DNA of 38,502 nucleotides, taken from NCBI GenBank assembly GCA_026702845.1, contig JADCLS010000026.1, positions 1-38,502 of the forward strand, written 5' to 3'. Position 1 is the stretch's first letter. Each line of letters opens with the position of its first letter. The notes beneath the pieces were generated by a model. The model was not told the origin of the DNA. It ran no database searches and saw only the letters and a list, made by a program, of their open reading frames with translations. Of the stretch, positions 16,152 to 24,270 are shown piece after piece. Position numbers and translations under genes: made by a program. This DNA is from Candidatus Heimdallarchaeota archaeon (lineage in GTDB: Archaea > Asgardarchaeota > Heimdallarchaeia > Heimdallarchaeales > Kariarchaeaceae).

Positions 16152-17231
16152 ATGACCTCGTCGTCAAGTGTAAACCTAGTTGTAGATGAAATTACTGATT
16201 TCAAGGCCAAACCAAGTGATGATTCGCTTGGATTTGGCACACAGTTCACCGACCGTATGTTACTAAGAGAACACAAGGATGGAGCATGGCAACAGGGAAG
16301 AATCAAAAAATTTGAGAATTTTTCCCTTTCACCAGCAACAACTGTATTTCATTATGCCCAGGAAATTTTTGAAGGTCTGAAAGCATTCAGACAAGATAAT
16401 GGACGAATAGTCATGTTTAGACCCGATGAGAATGCAAAACGCTTCAATCGATCAGCTATTAGAATGGTGATGCCACCTCTTGAGGATGATTATTTTGTTC
16501 CTTCAATCAATGAGCTGGTGAATCTGGAAAGAGATTGGGTACCCAAATCCCGTGGTACTGCACTCTATATCAGACCCACAATGATTGGTACCGAAGCAGC
16601 ACTGGGAGTACATCCATCTGATAGCTACTATTTCTACACCATTCTAAGCCCAGTGGGAAGTTACTTTGCAGGAGGATTTAAGCCTACCAAGATCATGGTT
16701 GAGGATACCTATGTACGAGCAGCACTTGGTGGAACTGGTGAAGCCAAAGCAGGTGGAAACTATGCCGGATCATTACTGGCAGCCAAAAAGGCCAAGGAAC
16801 AGGGATATGCACAGGTTCTCTGGTTGGATGCCAAGGAGAGAAAGTATATCGAGGAGGTAGGTGCAATGAACATTGCTTTCGTTGAAAATGGCGAAGTTAT
16901 CACACCTATGCTATCTGGCTCTATTCTGCCTGGTATCACCAGAAAGTCCGTGCTGCAAATAGCCAAAGATATAGGCATTAAGATGACTGAAACCGAGATA
17001 ACCATTGATCGTATTATTGAGGGCATTAAATCAGGTACTGTTACAGAAGTATTTGGAATTGGCACCGCAGCATCCATTGCTCCTGTAGGAGAGATTAAAT
17101 TCAAGGATGAGGTATTTGTCTTAAATAATAATGAAGTGGGTCCAACAACACAGAGATTCTATGATGAACTTGTCGGTATTCAGTATGGTTCAATCGAGGA
17201 TAAACATGGCTGGATCCATGTGGTTGAATAA
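16152..17231 (+). CDS. ilvE: Branched-chain amino acid aminotransferase
   Basis: A PLP-dependent fold-type IV transaminase for the last step of valine, leucine and isoleucine synthesis (or the first step of their breakdown). The PLP lysine is Lys199 in EAKAGGNYAGSLLA. QEIFEGLKAFR (70-80), RPTMIGTEAALG (141-152) and EVGAMNIAF (235-243) are family signatures, and at 359 aa it is the length of the longer eukaryote-like/bacterial type. The ATG at 16152 is near a TATA-like element, with two 12-bp palindromes upstream. sfsA begins two bases after the stop, so the two form an operon. Confidence 0.96.
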   Translation: MTSSSSVNLVVDEITDFKAKPSDDSLGFGTQFTDRMLLREHKDGAWQQGRIKKFENFSLSPATTVFHYAQEIFEGLKAFRQDNGRIVMFRPDENAKRFNRSAIRMVMPPLEDDYFVPSINELVNLERDWVPKSRGTALYIRPTMIGTEAALGVHPSDSYYFYTILSPVGSYFAGGFKPTKIMVEDTYVRAALGGTGEAKAGGNYAGSLLAAKKAKEQGYAQVLWLDAKERKYIEEVGAMNIAFVENGEVITPMLSGSILPGITRKSVLQIAKDIGIKMTETEITIDRIIEGIKSGTVTEVFGIGTAASIAPVGEIKFKDEVFVLNNNEVGPTTQRFYDELVGIQYGSIEDKHGWIHVVE

Positions 17232-17233
17232 CG

Positions 17234-17947
17234 TTGAGTCCGTATATTCTTGAACACCCTCTCATCAGAGGTACATTACTTCAACGAGAAAATCGCTTTA
17301 TTTGTTACGTTAAAGTAGCTGAGAATCGGTTACGTTGTTATCTGCCCAATCCAGGAAGAATGGTGGAATTTCTCCATCCAGGTAAGCTTGTGTACCTTCA
17401 GATGAGCACTGATTCCACAAGAACAACTGATGCTACATTAGTCGCCATAGATATTGACAATGAAATCATTCAACTGGATAGCAATCTTGTAAGTAAACTA
17501 ATCCCTTATGCGATCAAGAATCAAGTTAAGGGTCTGGAAGATCTGAAGATCATCCGATCAGAGATACCTGCTAATAATCATCGATTTGATTTTCTCGTAC
17601 AACGAGATGAAGAAGAAGTGCTAGTGGAGGTAAAATCTACAACCATGGTGGTAGAAGGAGTTGCATGCTTTCCTGATGCGGTATCCAAACGTGCATCCAG
17701 TCATCTGCAGAGTCTGATGGAATTATCCAAAACTCGCCCGTGTATGGTGATTTTCATGGTATATCGCAAAGCCTCATGGTTCTCACCATGCAGAGATATA
17801 GATCCAGAATTCAGCAAGATATTTGATCAAACAAGACAATCAGATGTAGAAATACGGGTTATGCAATGTAGCAGTACAATAACGCAAAAACATGATGAGT
17901 ATTATCTAGAGGTGGAGGTGCATCATCCTATTCAACTTAGGCAATAA
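17234..17947 (+). CDS. sfsA: SfsA family protein (sugar fermentation stimulation protein homologue)
   Basis: It has the SfsA N-terminal OB-like region with RENRFICYV (residues 18-26) and LPNPGRM (37-43), followed by a PD-(D/E)XK nuclease-like core with Asp119 in RFDFLV and Glu132-Val-Lys134 in LVEVKSTTMV. The start is a TTG at 17234, because the first in-frame ATG would remove the conserved N-terminus. It is directly downstream of ilvE, so probably translated from the same mRNA. Family members bind DNA and have nuclease-like folds; the physiological role is not settled. Its last 11 bases overlap the convergent GTPase gene. Confidence 0.92.
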   Translation: MSPYILEHPLIRGTLLQRENRFICYVKVAENRLRCYLPNPGRMVEFLHPGKLVYLQMSTDSTRTTDATLVAIDIDNEIIQLDSNLVSKLIPYAIKNQVKGLEDLKIIRSEIPANNHRFDFLVQRDEEEVLVEVKSTTMVVEGVACFPDAVSKRASSHLQSLMELSKTRPCMVIFMVYRKASWFSPCRDIDPEFSKIFDQTRQSDVEIRVMQCSSTITQKHDEYYLEVEVHHPIQLRQ

Positions 17948-18485
17948 ATGCCCCACCATGCCTGTATGATACATCATCAACAATTCGCCTGAATATCAGA
18001 TCCACATGAGTTCCCAATTTTGCACTTGTTTCAATATAGGGAATCTCAAATTCTGCCCAATTTGATAGCTCCTGAGCATATTTAATTGCCTCCTGCTGAG
18101 TCACCTCCCTATGCTCATGTCCCAGATCAGTTTTATTTCCAATCAACACCATGGGAATAAGATGATCCGAATGTATGTTTTCTAATAACTCTGCAATCCA
18201 TTTGGGAATATTTCTGAAGGTCTCCTTACGTGTAATATCAAAAACTATTATGGCACCCCTTGTACCCAGATAATATCCTTCCCTAACAACTGAAAATCGT
18301 GATTGGCCAGCTAGATCCCAAATCTGGAGGATATTCTGCTCGTCAAGTTTCTTTATTGCAAAATCTGCGCCTATCGTGGCCATATATGATGTTTTGAAGC
18401 CTTTACCAAGATATCGTTGGCGTAATGAGGTTTTTCCAACACCTCCATCACCTAGCAGGGTGATTTTATACAGATTTCGTGCCAT
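17937..18485 (-). CDS. Rab/Ras-like small GTPase
   Basis: All five G motifs are present in 182 aa: G1 GDGGVGKTS (12-20), G2 Thr38 in ATIGADF, G3 WDLAGQ with Asp57 and Gln61, G4 NKTDL and G5 ETSAK. The catalytic glutamine is kept, so GTP hydrolysis should work in the usual way. There is no C-terminal cysteine for prenylation (it ends GGAFIA), so membrane attachment would need a partner. Eukaryote-type Ras-superfamily GTPases are abundant in Asgard archaea. Upstream on the same strand lie the PAC2 gene and a degenerate GTPase, possibly in one regulon. Confidence 0.95.
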   Translation of the reverse strand: MARNLYKITLLGDGGVGKTSLRQRYLGKGFKTSYMATIGADFAIKKLDEQNILQIWDLAGQSRFSVVREGYYLGTRGAIIVFDITRKETFRNIPKWIAELLENIHSDHLIPMVLIGNKTDLGHEHREVTQQEAIKYAQELSNWAEFEIPYIETSAKLGTHVDLIFRRIVDDVSYRHGGAFIA

Positions 18486-18645
18486 AAACCCTAGCTTAAC
18501 TCGATCTATTTAGCTCTTGATGTGAGTAAAAAAAATTATGTTAGAAATATCCAATCTATTTACTCGTCTGTAGAAAATGGAAATGTTGTTTTTTGGTGAA
18601 TTATCAAGTGAAATGGATGATTGTGTGTTCTATCAATGGCGCCTA

Positions 18646-19386
18646 TTAGGTGAGGTCCTGAATATCAAAGTCATCGTATCCTTCCTCATGCTCATCAAAA
18701 TCATCATCATCAGCTGAAATATCTCCCGATAGAAATGAGTAATCAAATATGGCTAGTTCATCCTTCTTAGGAATGGGTATATTGGCCAAGACCTCCACTT
18801 GAGAGAGGGTGAATAAGGCTGCTTCAACGTCTTCCTCACTATTACAGTAAGCAAGTAAACCCAGTACTCTCATCTCCTTGGTTGTGCCCATCATAAGAAG
18901 AGATGCCAGGGGTCCAATCATAGATAATTTTTCTGCAAAAGAACGTGTATGACCATAATCTTCAGTCCATTTGGGAGATGGTACAAATGCAGCCCATTCT
19001 GTAGATTGTGGTAATCTGGTATCCTCCTTGAGACCACCGATGATAATGTATCTTTTTGCCTCCCATGAGAGAATATCTGCAACCATCGTATCCCAAAAGT
19101 GTTTAGGCATATTAGAGACAAAAATTGGTAATCTGGTTGTGATGAATATGGATTTAGACTCATAGTGGACGTAGGCTGTAAGAGTGGATTCCAAATTTCC
19201 TTGATAGTAGTAGGCATGATTACCCCAAAAGGCGAAACTCTGTGGGTTCATGGTCTCAATTAAATGAGATAGGGTAAGATAGCCAACATTACCAAAACCT
19301 GCAAAGCCACAGATCACCTGGAAATTCTTGATATCCTTTCTCAATGACGGTGGCAGTTCCAAAATTTTGCCTCTATTCTTTTCCAT
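18646..19386 (-). CDS. PAC2 family protein (proteasome-assembly-chaperone-like)
   Basis: It has the PAC2/COG2047-type fold pattern: a first strand and glycine loop VICGFAGFGNVG (24-35), then alternating strands and helices to about residue 205, including YIIIGGLKE in the middle. The C-terminus (about 218-246) is a strongly acidic Asp/Glu tail with an aromatic pattern, absent from minimal family members. Archaeal and eukaryotic PAC2 proteins assist 20S proteasome assembly, and related archaeal proteins bind unfolded protein. The exact role here is inferred. It lies 33 bases downstream of the degenerate GTPase gene, so the two are likely one operon. Confidence 0.8.
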   Translation of the reverse strand: MEKNRGKILELPPSLRKDIKNFQVICGFAGFGNVGYLTLSHLIETMNPQSFAFWGNHAYYYQGNLESTLTAYVHYESKSIFITTRLPIFVSNMPKHFWDTMVADILSWEAKRYIIIGGLKEDTRLPQSTEWAAFVPSPKWTEDYGHTRSFAEKLSMIGPLASLLMMGTTKEMRVLGLLAYCNSEEDVEAALFTLSQVEVLANIPIPKKDELAIFDYSFLSGDISADDDDFDEHEEGYDDFDIQDLT

Positions 19387-19419
19387 AATTCTAGTACAGA
19401 TGTTCTTTTCTAAAATCTT

Positions 19420-19998
19420 TTAGTTATCCTCTAGGTCTAAATGCCAATCAAATATTTCCTTTAATTTTTCAGCAGATAACATAAACCTTTCACCATAGAC
19501 TTCATCAAATATTTTCTCCTCATCTGTGATTCCAACGATTTCATGCTTGGCAGTGATTCTCCCAGTTTTGTATTTCTCTTCTATATCTTGTTTAGCTGTT
19601 TGGAATGTATCAAAATTAACAGCAACAAACTGAAGAGGGGTATCTGGAGCATGTTCAAGTATCACATCCAGTAATGCCTCTGGAGTACTGTATTGCTTCA
19701 ACTGATTAATATTGGCCACGATAATTATACTATCTGCAATTTGGATGAATTGTGTCCATCGTTTAATTGTTGGGGCATCCAGTTCATAAAAATTATAGAT
19801 ATATTGGTTTTTTCTATTCCGGATACCAAAAATATTATCTAGAAACTCAAAATCCTGTCCCTGAAATTTCGCCTCTACAGGGGGTCTGGTGAACTCAACA
19901 ACCTGGGTCTTGAAATTCAGCATGTATTCTCTCAAAAGGTTGGATTTCCCCGATCCCATCAACCCTGTGACAAGAACAAATTTCAAGTTGTTACTCAT
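19420..19998 (-). CDS. Degenerate small GTPase-like P-loop protein
   Basis: It has a good P-loop (GLMGSGKS, residues 12-19) and a small-GTPase order of strands, but the other motifs are altered. The G3 position reads FYELDAP rather than DxxGQ. The G4 region is AVNFDTF rather than NKxD. At 192 aa it has the right size for Arf, SRbeta or MglA-type GTPases. Residues after G3 (DSIIIVANIN) match the strand usually ending in the D-x-x-D-R type region. It may bind nucleotide without normal hydrolysis and act as a scaffold or pseudo-GTPase. It is the first gene of a likely operon with the PAC2 protein. Confidence 0.75.
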   Translation of the reverse strand: MSNNLKFVLVTGLMGSGKSNLLREYMLNFKTQVVEFTRPPVEAKFQGQDFEFLDNIFGIRNRKNQYIYNFYELDAPTIKRWTQFIQIADSIIIVANINQLKQYSTPEALLDVILEHAPDTPLQFVAVNFDTFQTAKQDIEEKYKTGRITAKHEIVGITDEEKIFDEVYGERFMLSAEKLKEIFDWHLDLEDN

Positions 19999-20307
19999 AG
20001 ATACTCTATAATTTATTATTAGGATTTAAATCTTTTATCCTAAGAGTATTAAAATCAATACTATAATGAATAAACATCCAAAATTATGACGCCATAGTAG
20101 AAATTACGATTGAATTGCTAATCAAAGTATCATCAAATTGATAATTGTGCATTTTAACTAGGAATTTAAGTTATTTTTTTTGATTATTTTTTTCTTTTCA
20201 TAAAGTAAAGATAAACCTCTTAAATAAAAAAAATAATATCAATATTATCATTGCTAAGAGTGGTATTTTTGCAATGATAACTAGCTGGTTGGGATTTTCA
20301 GAACACA
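19999..20307. other. Divergent AT-rich promoter region
   Basis: 309 bases separate the degenerate GTPase gene (minus) from the CofD-like gene (plus). Apart from AT tracts, the only distinct structure is the 10-bp inverted repeat at 20245-20280. Confidence 0.5.
20245..20280. promoter_or_regulatory. Perfect 10-bp inverted repeat before the CofD-like gene
   Basis: ttatcattgc (20245-20254) and gcaatgataa (20271-20280) are exact inverted copies with a 16-base spacer, ending 27 bases before the ATG at 20308. This overlaps the expected promoter, so the repeat may be an operator. If it is transcribed, it would be a 5' hairpin. Confidence 0.55.
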
Positions 20308-22494
20308 ATGAGTGCAAAAATTGCGGTAATAACACTAGGATCAAAGTCCAATGTTATTATTGATAAACTGTTAGAACTTCGGGACACCCACTTGGATTTC
20401 GTCTTGATGAATATGCTAGATTATACCTTACCCCCAAAGGTAAGGAATTCTATCAGCCAAGATTATTACCATGAACTACGTCATGTACTTTATCAGCTCG
20501 GGGCAAATGAATATGTAAAAATTTCTGATTCACTGACTGCTCTACTAAAAGAAAATGACCGTCTTGATCTTTCTGATGAGGAACTAGCCCTAGTTTCACA
20601 TATTTCACAAATCAATAATAACAGTAAGAATCTGAAAAGTACCTATTCCATCTTGTTAGATGAGACTAAACGTAAGAATATCACCTTACACCCACTTGTT
20701 AATGAAAACCCTGATTTGTTACTTTTCAAAGGCAAAAAATATGCTCCACTGCGATATTTCGCTGAGAAGGGAGAGCTACTCATTGATGAACCTCCAGAAA
20801 GTGATAAGAAGAGAAAATATTCTGATAAGAAGTACACTATTGAGAATATTGAACATTTGAAATCAATAAAATTTGATGATGCAATCGGCGAGATAATTGA
20901 TAGTTCAGATCTGACTCTCATTCTTGCCAGTGATATTGTATCATTGAGTATCCTCCTACAAAGCAAGGAATTGAAAAACCAAATCAAGAAAACAAATACT
21001 CCACTTGCATTTATATGGAATCTAACTGAGGAGTTATCAGAAAATGAAATCGCTATTCTTGAGACAATGGAAATGGGAATTACTCTCAAAGATTTTGCAT
21101 CGTTCTTATCAGAAACATCAGATTATGTGATAATTGACAAGAAATTCATTGATGATGTAGAAATACTTAGAGAAGAAGGCTGTAAAGTGGTCGTCGAGGA
21201 TCTCTTCGATGAAGAAGAGAGAATGACTGATGAAAGTATAAAAGCCATCCTAAGTATCGGTAAAATCACGCTAAATAATATTTCAGAGATTAAAGAGCAA
21301 GAGGAAGAAGTAACAGCAGAAGATACTGAGAATGTCAACGCTAAACCAATCTCACAACTCCTAGAATCTCCAGAAGAATCTGGTGAATCAATAAGAAAAG
21401 AAGAAGAGATCGAGGAAGAAGTCAAGGAGCCTGAAGATACTGTTGAGGAGGAACCTGAAGATACTGTTGAGGAGGAACCTGAAGATACTGTCGAGGAGGA
21501 ACCTGAAGAGCAGGATGATGCAATCAATGTTGATTTCGAGATACTAGATGAGGAGGAATGGTTTGATAGTGCTATGAGAGCAATAGATCTAGCCTTTGCC
21601 AACCCAGCAGATCCAGCATTTACCTGGTTAAATAGTGAGAGTAAGGATACTGAGAAAGAGCAACAGATTGCAGAGGCCATGGTTACCAAATGGCTGGCCT
21701 CACGATCCATAACATCAAGAAAAACAGGTGCTGAGTTGATTAGCTATCTAACTGTCGATCACAAAATCATCTACCAGCAAATCCTGCAAAAATATATGAT
21801 AAATTATGTCAAGGAGATGCAGGAGGATAAATGTCGGCAGCTTATTGTACTCTATCACATATTATTTGAGGAATCAGATAGCTTTGGACTTGAACTAATA
21901 GGTAATATCGTTAGAGATCTAGCTTCATTACCCGAAGATTCAGGCCAAGTTGTTCTAGAACTTGCTAAGATCTCCATTTTACAACTCGTTATCGGTAGGA
22001 AGAAATTAGCAATTCGTGCCATTGCAGAAATCTTACAAGTGATCGATGCTAGACAGGGGTCAAATGCTGAGTTGTGGAATATACTCACCTCCTTTGATGC
22101 AAGTTCAGTTGCCATCGAGATGGTCACTAGATTCTCAACAACCAAGCTAGAGGAGATCACCCGAAAATCATCTATTCTAAGGTTCACAGGATCATATTAC
22201 TCCATTATTAGTAAAGTTATTCAAGCCTGGAAGGATGGTGATAAAGTAGTATTATCAAATGTTATTGGTAATGCCATTCTTCCTGAATCGACTTTGAGGA
22301 AATTTGAACGCATGGAGCTAGCTAGATCAGTACAGAAATTGAGAATGGTTCAGGTTCATACTCTAGCTGAGACATTGAATAAGGATGTAAAGAAAGTTGA
22401 GAAACTGGTCACAGAATTAATTGTTAATGGTGAATTACAGGCAGAATTCAAGTTAATTGATGAAAAGATGTATCTAGTTGCGAAAGAAGATTAA
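20308..22494 (+). CDS. CofD-like domain fused to a helical/PCI-like winged-helix region (728 aa)
   Basis: Residues 1-300 resemble the CofD/YvcK fold (2-phospho-L-lactate transferase family). The matching parts are LLLFKGKKYAPLRYFAEKG (137-155), the AIGEIIDSSDLTLILASDI segment where CofD has its AD-x-I-I-x-G-P-S loop (192-210), and the late YVIIDKKF...GCKVVVEDLF strand pair (273-300). Key loop residues of active enzymes are missing, so it is probably not catalytic. Residues 330-410 are an acidic linker with three 24-bp repeats. Residues 410-640 are helical, and about 645-728 forms a winged-helix-like end (LAETLNKDVKKVEKLVTELI) as in PCI-domain subunits of eIF3, COP9 or the proteasome lid. The function is unknown. 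A scaffold role is inferred. Confidence 0.7.
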   Translation: MSAKIAVITLGSKSNVIIDKLLELRDTHLDFVLMNMLDYTLPPKVRNSISQDYYHELRHVLYQLGANEYVKISDSLTALLKENDRLDLSDEELALVSHISQINNNSKNLKSTYSILLDETKRKNITLHPLVNENPDLLLFKGKKYAPLRYFAEKGELLIDEPPESDKKRKYSDKKYTIENIEHLKSIKFDDAIGEIIDSSDLTLILASDIVSLSILLQSKELKNQIKKTNTPLAFIWNLTEELSENEIAILETMEMGITLKDFASFLSETSDYVIIDKKFIDDVEILREEGCKVVVEDLFDEEERMTDESIKAILSIGKITLNNISEIKEQEEEVTAEDTENVNAKPISQLLESPEESGESIRKEEEIEEEVKEPEDTVEEEPEDTVEEEPEDTVEEEPEEQDDAINVDFEILDEEEWFDSAMRAIDLAFANPADPAFTWLNSESKDTEKEQQIAEAMVTKWLASRSITSRKTGAELISYLTVDHKIIYQQILQKYMINYVKEMQEDKCRQLIVLYHILFEESDSFGLELIGNIVRDLASLPEDSGQVVLELAKISILQLVIGRKKLAIRAIAEILQVIDARQGSNAELWNILTSFDASSVAIEMVTRFSTTKLEEITRKSSILRFTGSYYSIISKVIQAWKDGDKVVLSNVIGNAILPESTLRKFERMELARSVQKLRMVQVHTLAETLNKDVKKVEKLVTELIVNGELQAEFKLIDEKMYLVAKED
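21427..21510 (+). repeat. 24-bp in-frame tandem repeats (3.5 units)
   Basis: Units at 21427-21450, 21451-21474 and 21475-21498 and a half unit to 21510 encode repeated E-P-E-D-T-V-E-E. They differ by only one or two bases, so the expansion is recent. They lie in the acidic linker of the CofD-like/PCI-like protein. Confidence 0.9.
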
Positions 22495-23034
22495 TTAATC
22501 TAACAAATCTTTAAGCTTGTTGATGAGATCCTTATCGATATCATCAGTATTAATCTCAGCTCCTGTGGGAATGAATATCTCCACATCATCATCAAGTTGT
22601 TCAAAGGTTGATTCAAAAATAATCGAATCTAAACTACTACCCATGTTTTTTATAATTGATTCATAATAAACCATATTCTCCATAGCTAGTTGTTCCACCA
22701 CATTGAGCAATAAATTGATTCTATTCTGTAGTAACTTAACCAGCAGTACTAATTCCTCTTGTACTGAATAGTTGTCCTCTGTACCCATGAGTAAAACAAA
22801 TATGTACCCTGATGCAGATTTACCAAAATAAAATCTTTTCTTATCAATCCCTATATCCATCAGGGAGGATTTGAGACTAGTACGAGCATAGGTCTCAATT
22901 GCTGAAAAAAAGCCACCCAAAAGGATTGCTTCATTCTCTGCCATGGTTTCGAAGTAATGTCTAGCCAGAAGGGGTATACCGGATTTATCTAGGATATAGA
23001 TTCCAATGATAGGTGATCTACTCTGGTCTGACAC
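22495..23034 (-). CDS. Longin/roadblock-like domain protein (179 aa)
   Basis: Residues 8-125 read as a longin/roadblock-type alpha-beta domain: a first strand pair IIGIYILDKSGIPLLARHYF (9-28), a helix LLGGFFSAIETYA (38-50), strands RFYFGKSASGYIFVLLMG (67-84) and a long helix (91-120). The remaining tail is acidic and ends in a helix. GTP start and final residues give no targeting signal; the start codon is GTG at 23034. Such proteins usually pair with Ras-family GTPases, and Asgard genomes hold many. It abuts the CofD-like gene tail to tail with no intervening base. Confidence 0.7.
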   Translation of the reverse strand: MSDQSRSPIIGIYILDKSGIPLLARHYFETMAENEAILLGGFFSAIETYARTSLKSSLMDIGIDKKRFYFGKSASGYIFVLLMGTEDNYSVQEELVLLVKLLQNRINLLLNVVEQLAMENMVYYESIIKNMGSSLDSIIFESTFEQLDDDVEIFIPTGAEINTDDIDKDLINKLKDLLD

Positions 23035-23184
23035 ATATTAGGTTCTGTAAAAGGAGTATTAATGCGTTCTCTCTTGTATACAGGTATTCCGCATCATTTC
23101 TGTCAAGCTTACCCGCGATATTAACTAGCAAACTACTAGGAGAGAGAAATAGTAAAATAATTTTCAACTAAGATTGATTTGAAG

Positions 23185-24270
23185 ATGTCTAGTTTGTTAT
23201 CTGGATTTAAGAGAGTCATTGGAGCGCTTGCAAAAGAGGGTGATGAGGAGAGTAAAAAGCAATTTATCTACTTCTGGGATGATATTTACAAAGAAGATGA
23301 TGAAATTATTGAAGTGGAAAAAACTCGATCAATTAAAGATGTACTTGTGGAAAATGCACTACTCTTGATGACCATCATGGTGATGATTTTTGCCTTCCTG
23401 CCTGTAGCTCTGGCATTCAATAACCAGATAACGTATGCATTTATTCTCACAGGTATACTACAGATCTCAATTCTGGCTACTTATTTCGTACATCATAACA
23501 TGTATCAACAACCTCTTGATTTGTTGAAAAAGAAATCCATTAGGTTTAGAGATCTTACTTTCATAACTGATGATGAATTTAGCTTTGGAGTATCTGATAA
23601 TCCTATTGTTGAGAATTTCAACCAATTCAGAAAAGACATGAACTCTACACTCAAGGAAATTGATCACTACATGCGAGGAGTTAATTATCAACTGACAGTG
23701 ATCGAGAATAAATTCATGAAAACATCCAGCTCATTAGGTCAAGCAAATTATGAATTTGACCGCTCCATGGGTAATGTTGGAAACTATCAGGAGCTTAAAG
23801 GATATATCGGTTTAACATCTAAAGGAGTAGATAACCTAACAGCTGCATTTGATGATGCTATTTCTGAGATTTATGATGTTGTACGACTGCTCAAATCATT
23901 AAGCAGCCAGACACAGATGTTGGCCCTTAATGCAGGGATAGAGGCTGCACGGGCAGGTAAGAGTGGAAGTGGATTCGAGGTGGTTGCATCCAATCTAAGA
24001 CGTCTATCCCAACATGTGAGCAATTCTGCAGTGAATGTGAAGACACATATCTCTGCGATTGGAGATCATGCCAAAACCTCTCTTGAATTAATCACTGAAT
24101 CAATGCAGAGATTATCTGGTCAGCTAGATGGATTGCACAGAACTGATCAATTGGTACAGAATGAGATGAATACAGCCACCAGGGATTTCAATGCTGTGCA
24201 AAGTAACTATGATGAGCTCCTTAAACAGCTACAGAAGATAGAATTAGAATTGAAGAAATTCAGAGTTTAG
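23185..24270 (+). CDS. Membrane-anchored methyl-accepting chemotaxis-like signalling protein
   Basis: Two membrane helices near the N-terminus (about residues 57-78 and 83-102) follow a charged cytoplasmic stretch. Only a very short loop separates them, so there is no extracellular sensor domain. A long helical region leads to the conserved MCP hairpin tip QTQMLALNAGIEAARAG...GFEVVA (about 242-268), followed by the returning helix. The protein is 361 aa from the ATG at 23185; an in-frame TTG lies two codons upstream. It would control a CheA-type kinase, but none is encoded nearby. Input could come from the membrane or from the N-terminal segment. The stop codon overlaps that of the convergent gene by four bases. 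Confidence 0.88.
   Translation: MSSLLSGFKRVIGALAKEGDEESKKQFIYFWDDIYKEDDEIIEVEKTRSIKDVLVENALLLMTIMVMIFAFLPVALAFNNQITYAFILTGILQISILATYFVHHNMYQQPLDLLKKKSIRFRDLTFITDDEFSFGVSDNPIVENFNQFRKDMNSTLKEIDHYMRGVNYQLTVIENKFMKTSSSLGQANYEFDRSMGNVGNYQELKGYIGLTSKGVDNLTAAFDDAISEIYDVVRLLKSLSSQTQMLALNAGIEAARAGKSGSGFEVVASNLRRLSQHVSNSAVNVKTHISAIGDHAKTSLELITESMQRLSGQLDGLHRTDQLVQNEMNTATRDFNAVQSNYDELLKQLQKIELELKKFRV

Noticed and set aside
16760..17104. 114-codon minus-strand frame within ilvE
   Set aside because: Shadow of a strongly conserved aminotransferase frame on the other strand.
21123..21710. 195-codon minus-strand frame inside the CofD-like gene
   Set aside because: Ser-rich product is the antisense of the acidic repeat region; the plus frame has recognisable domains.
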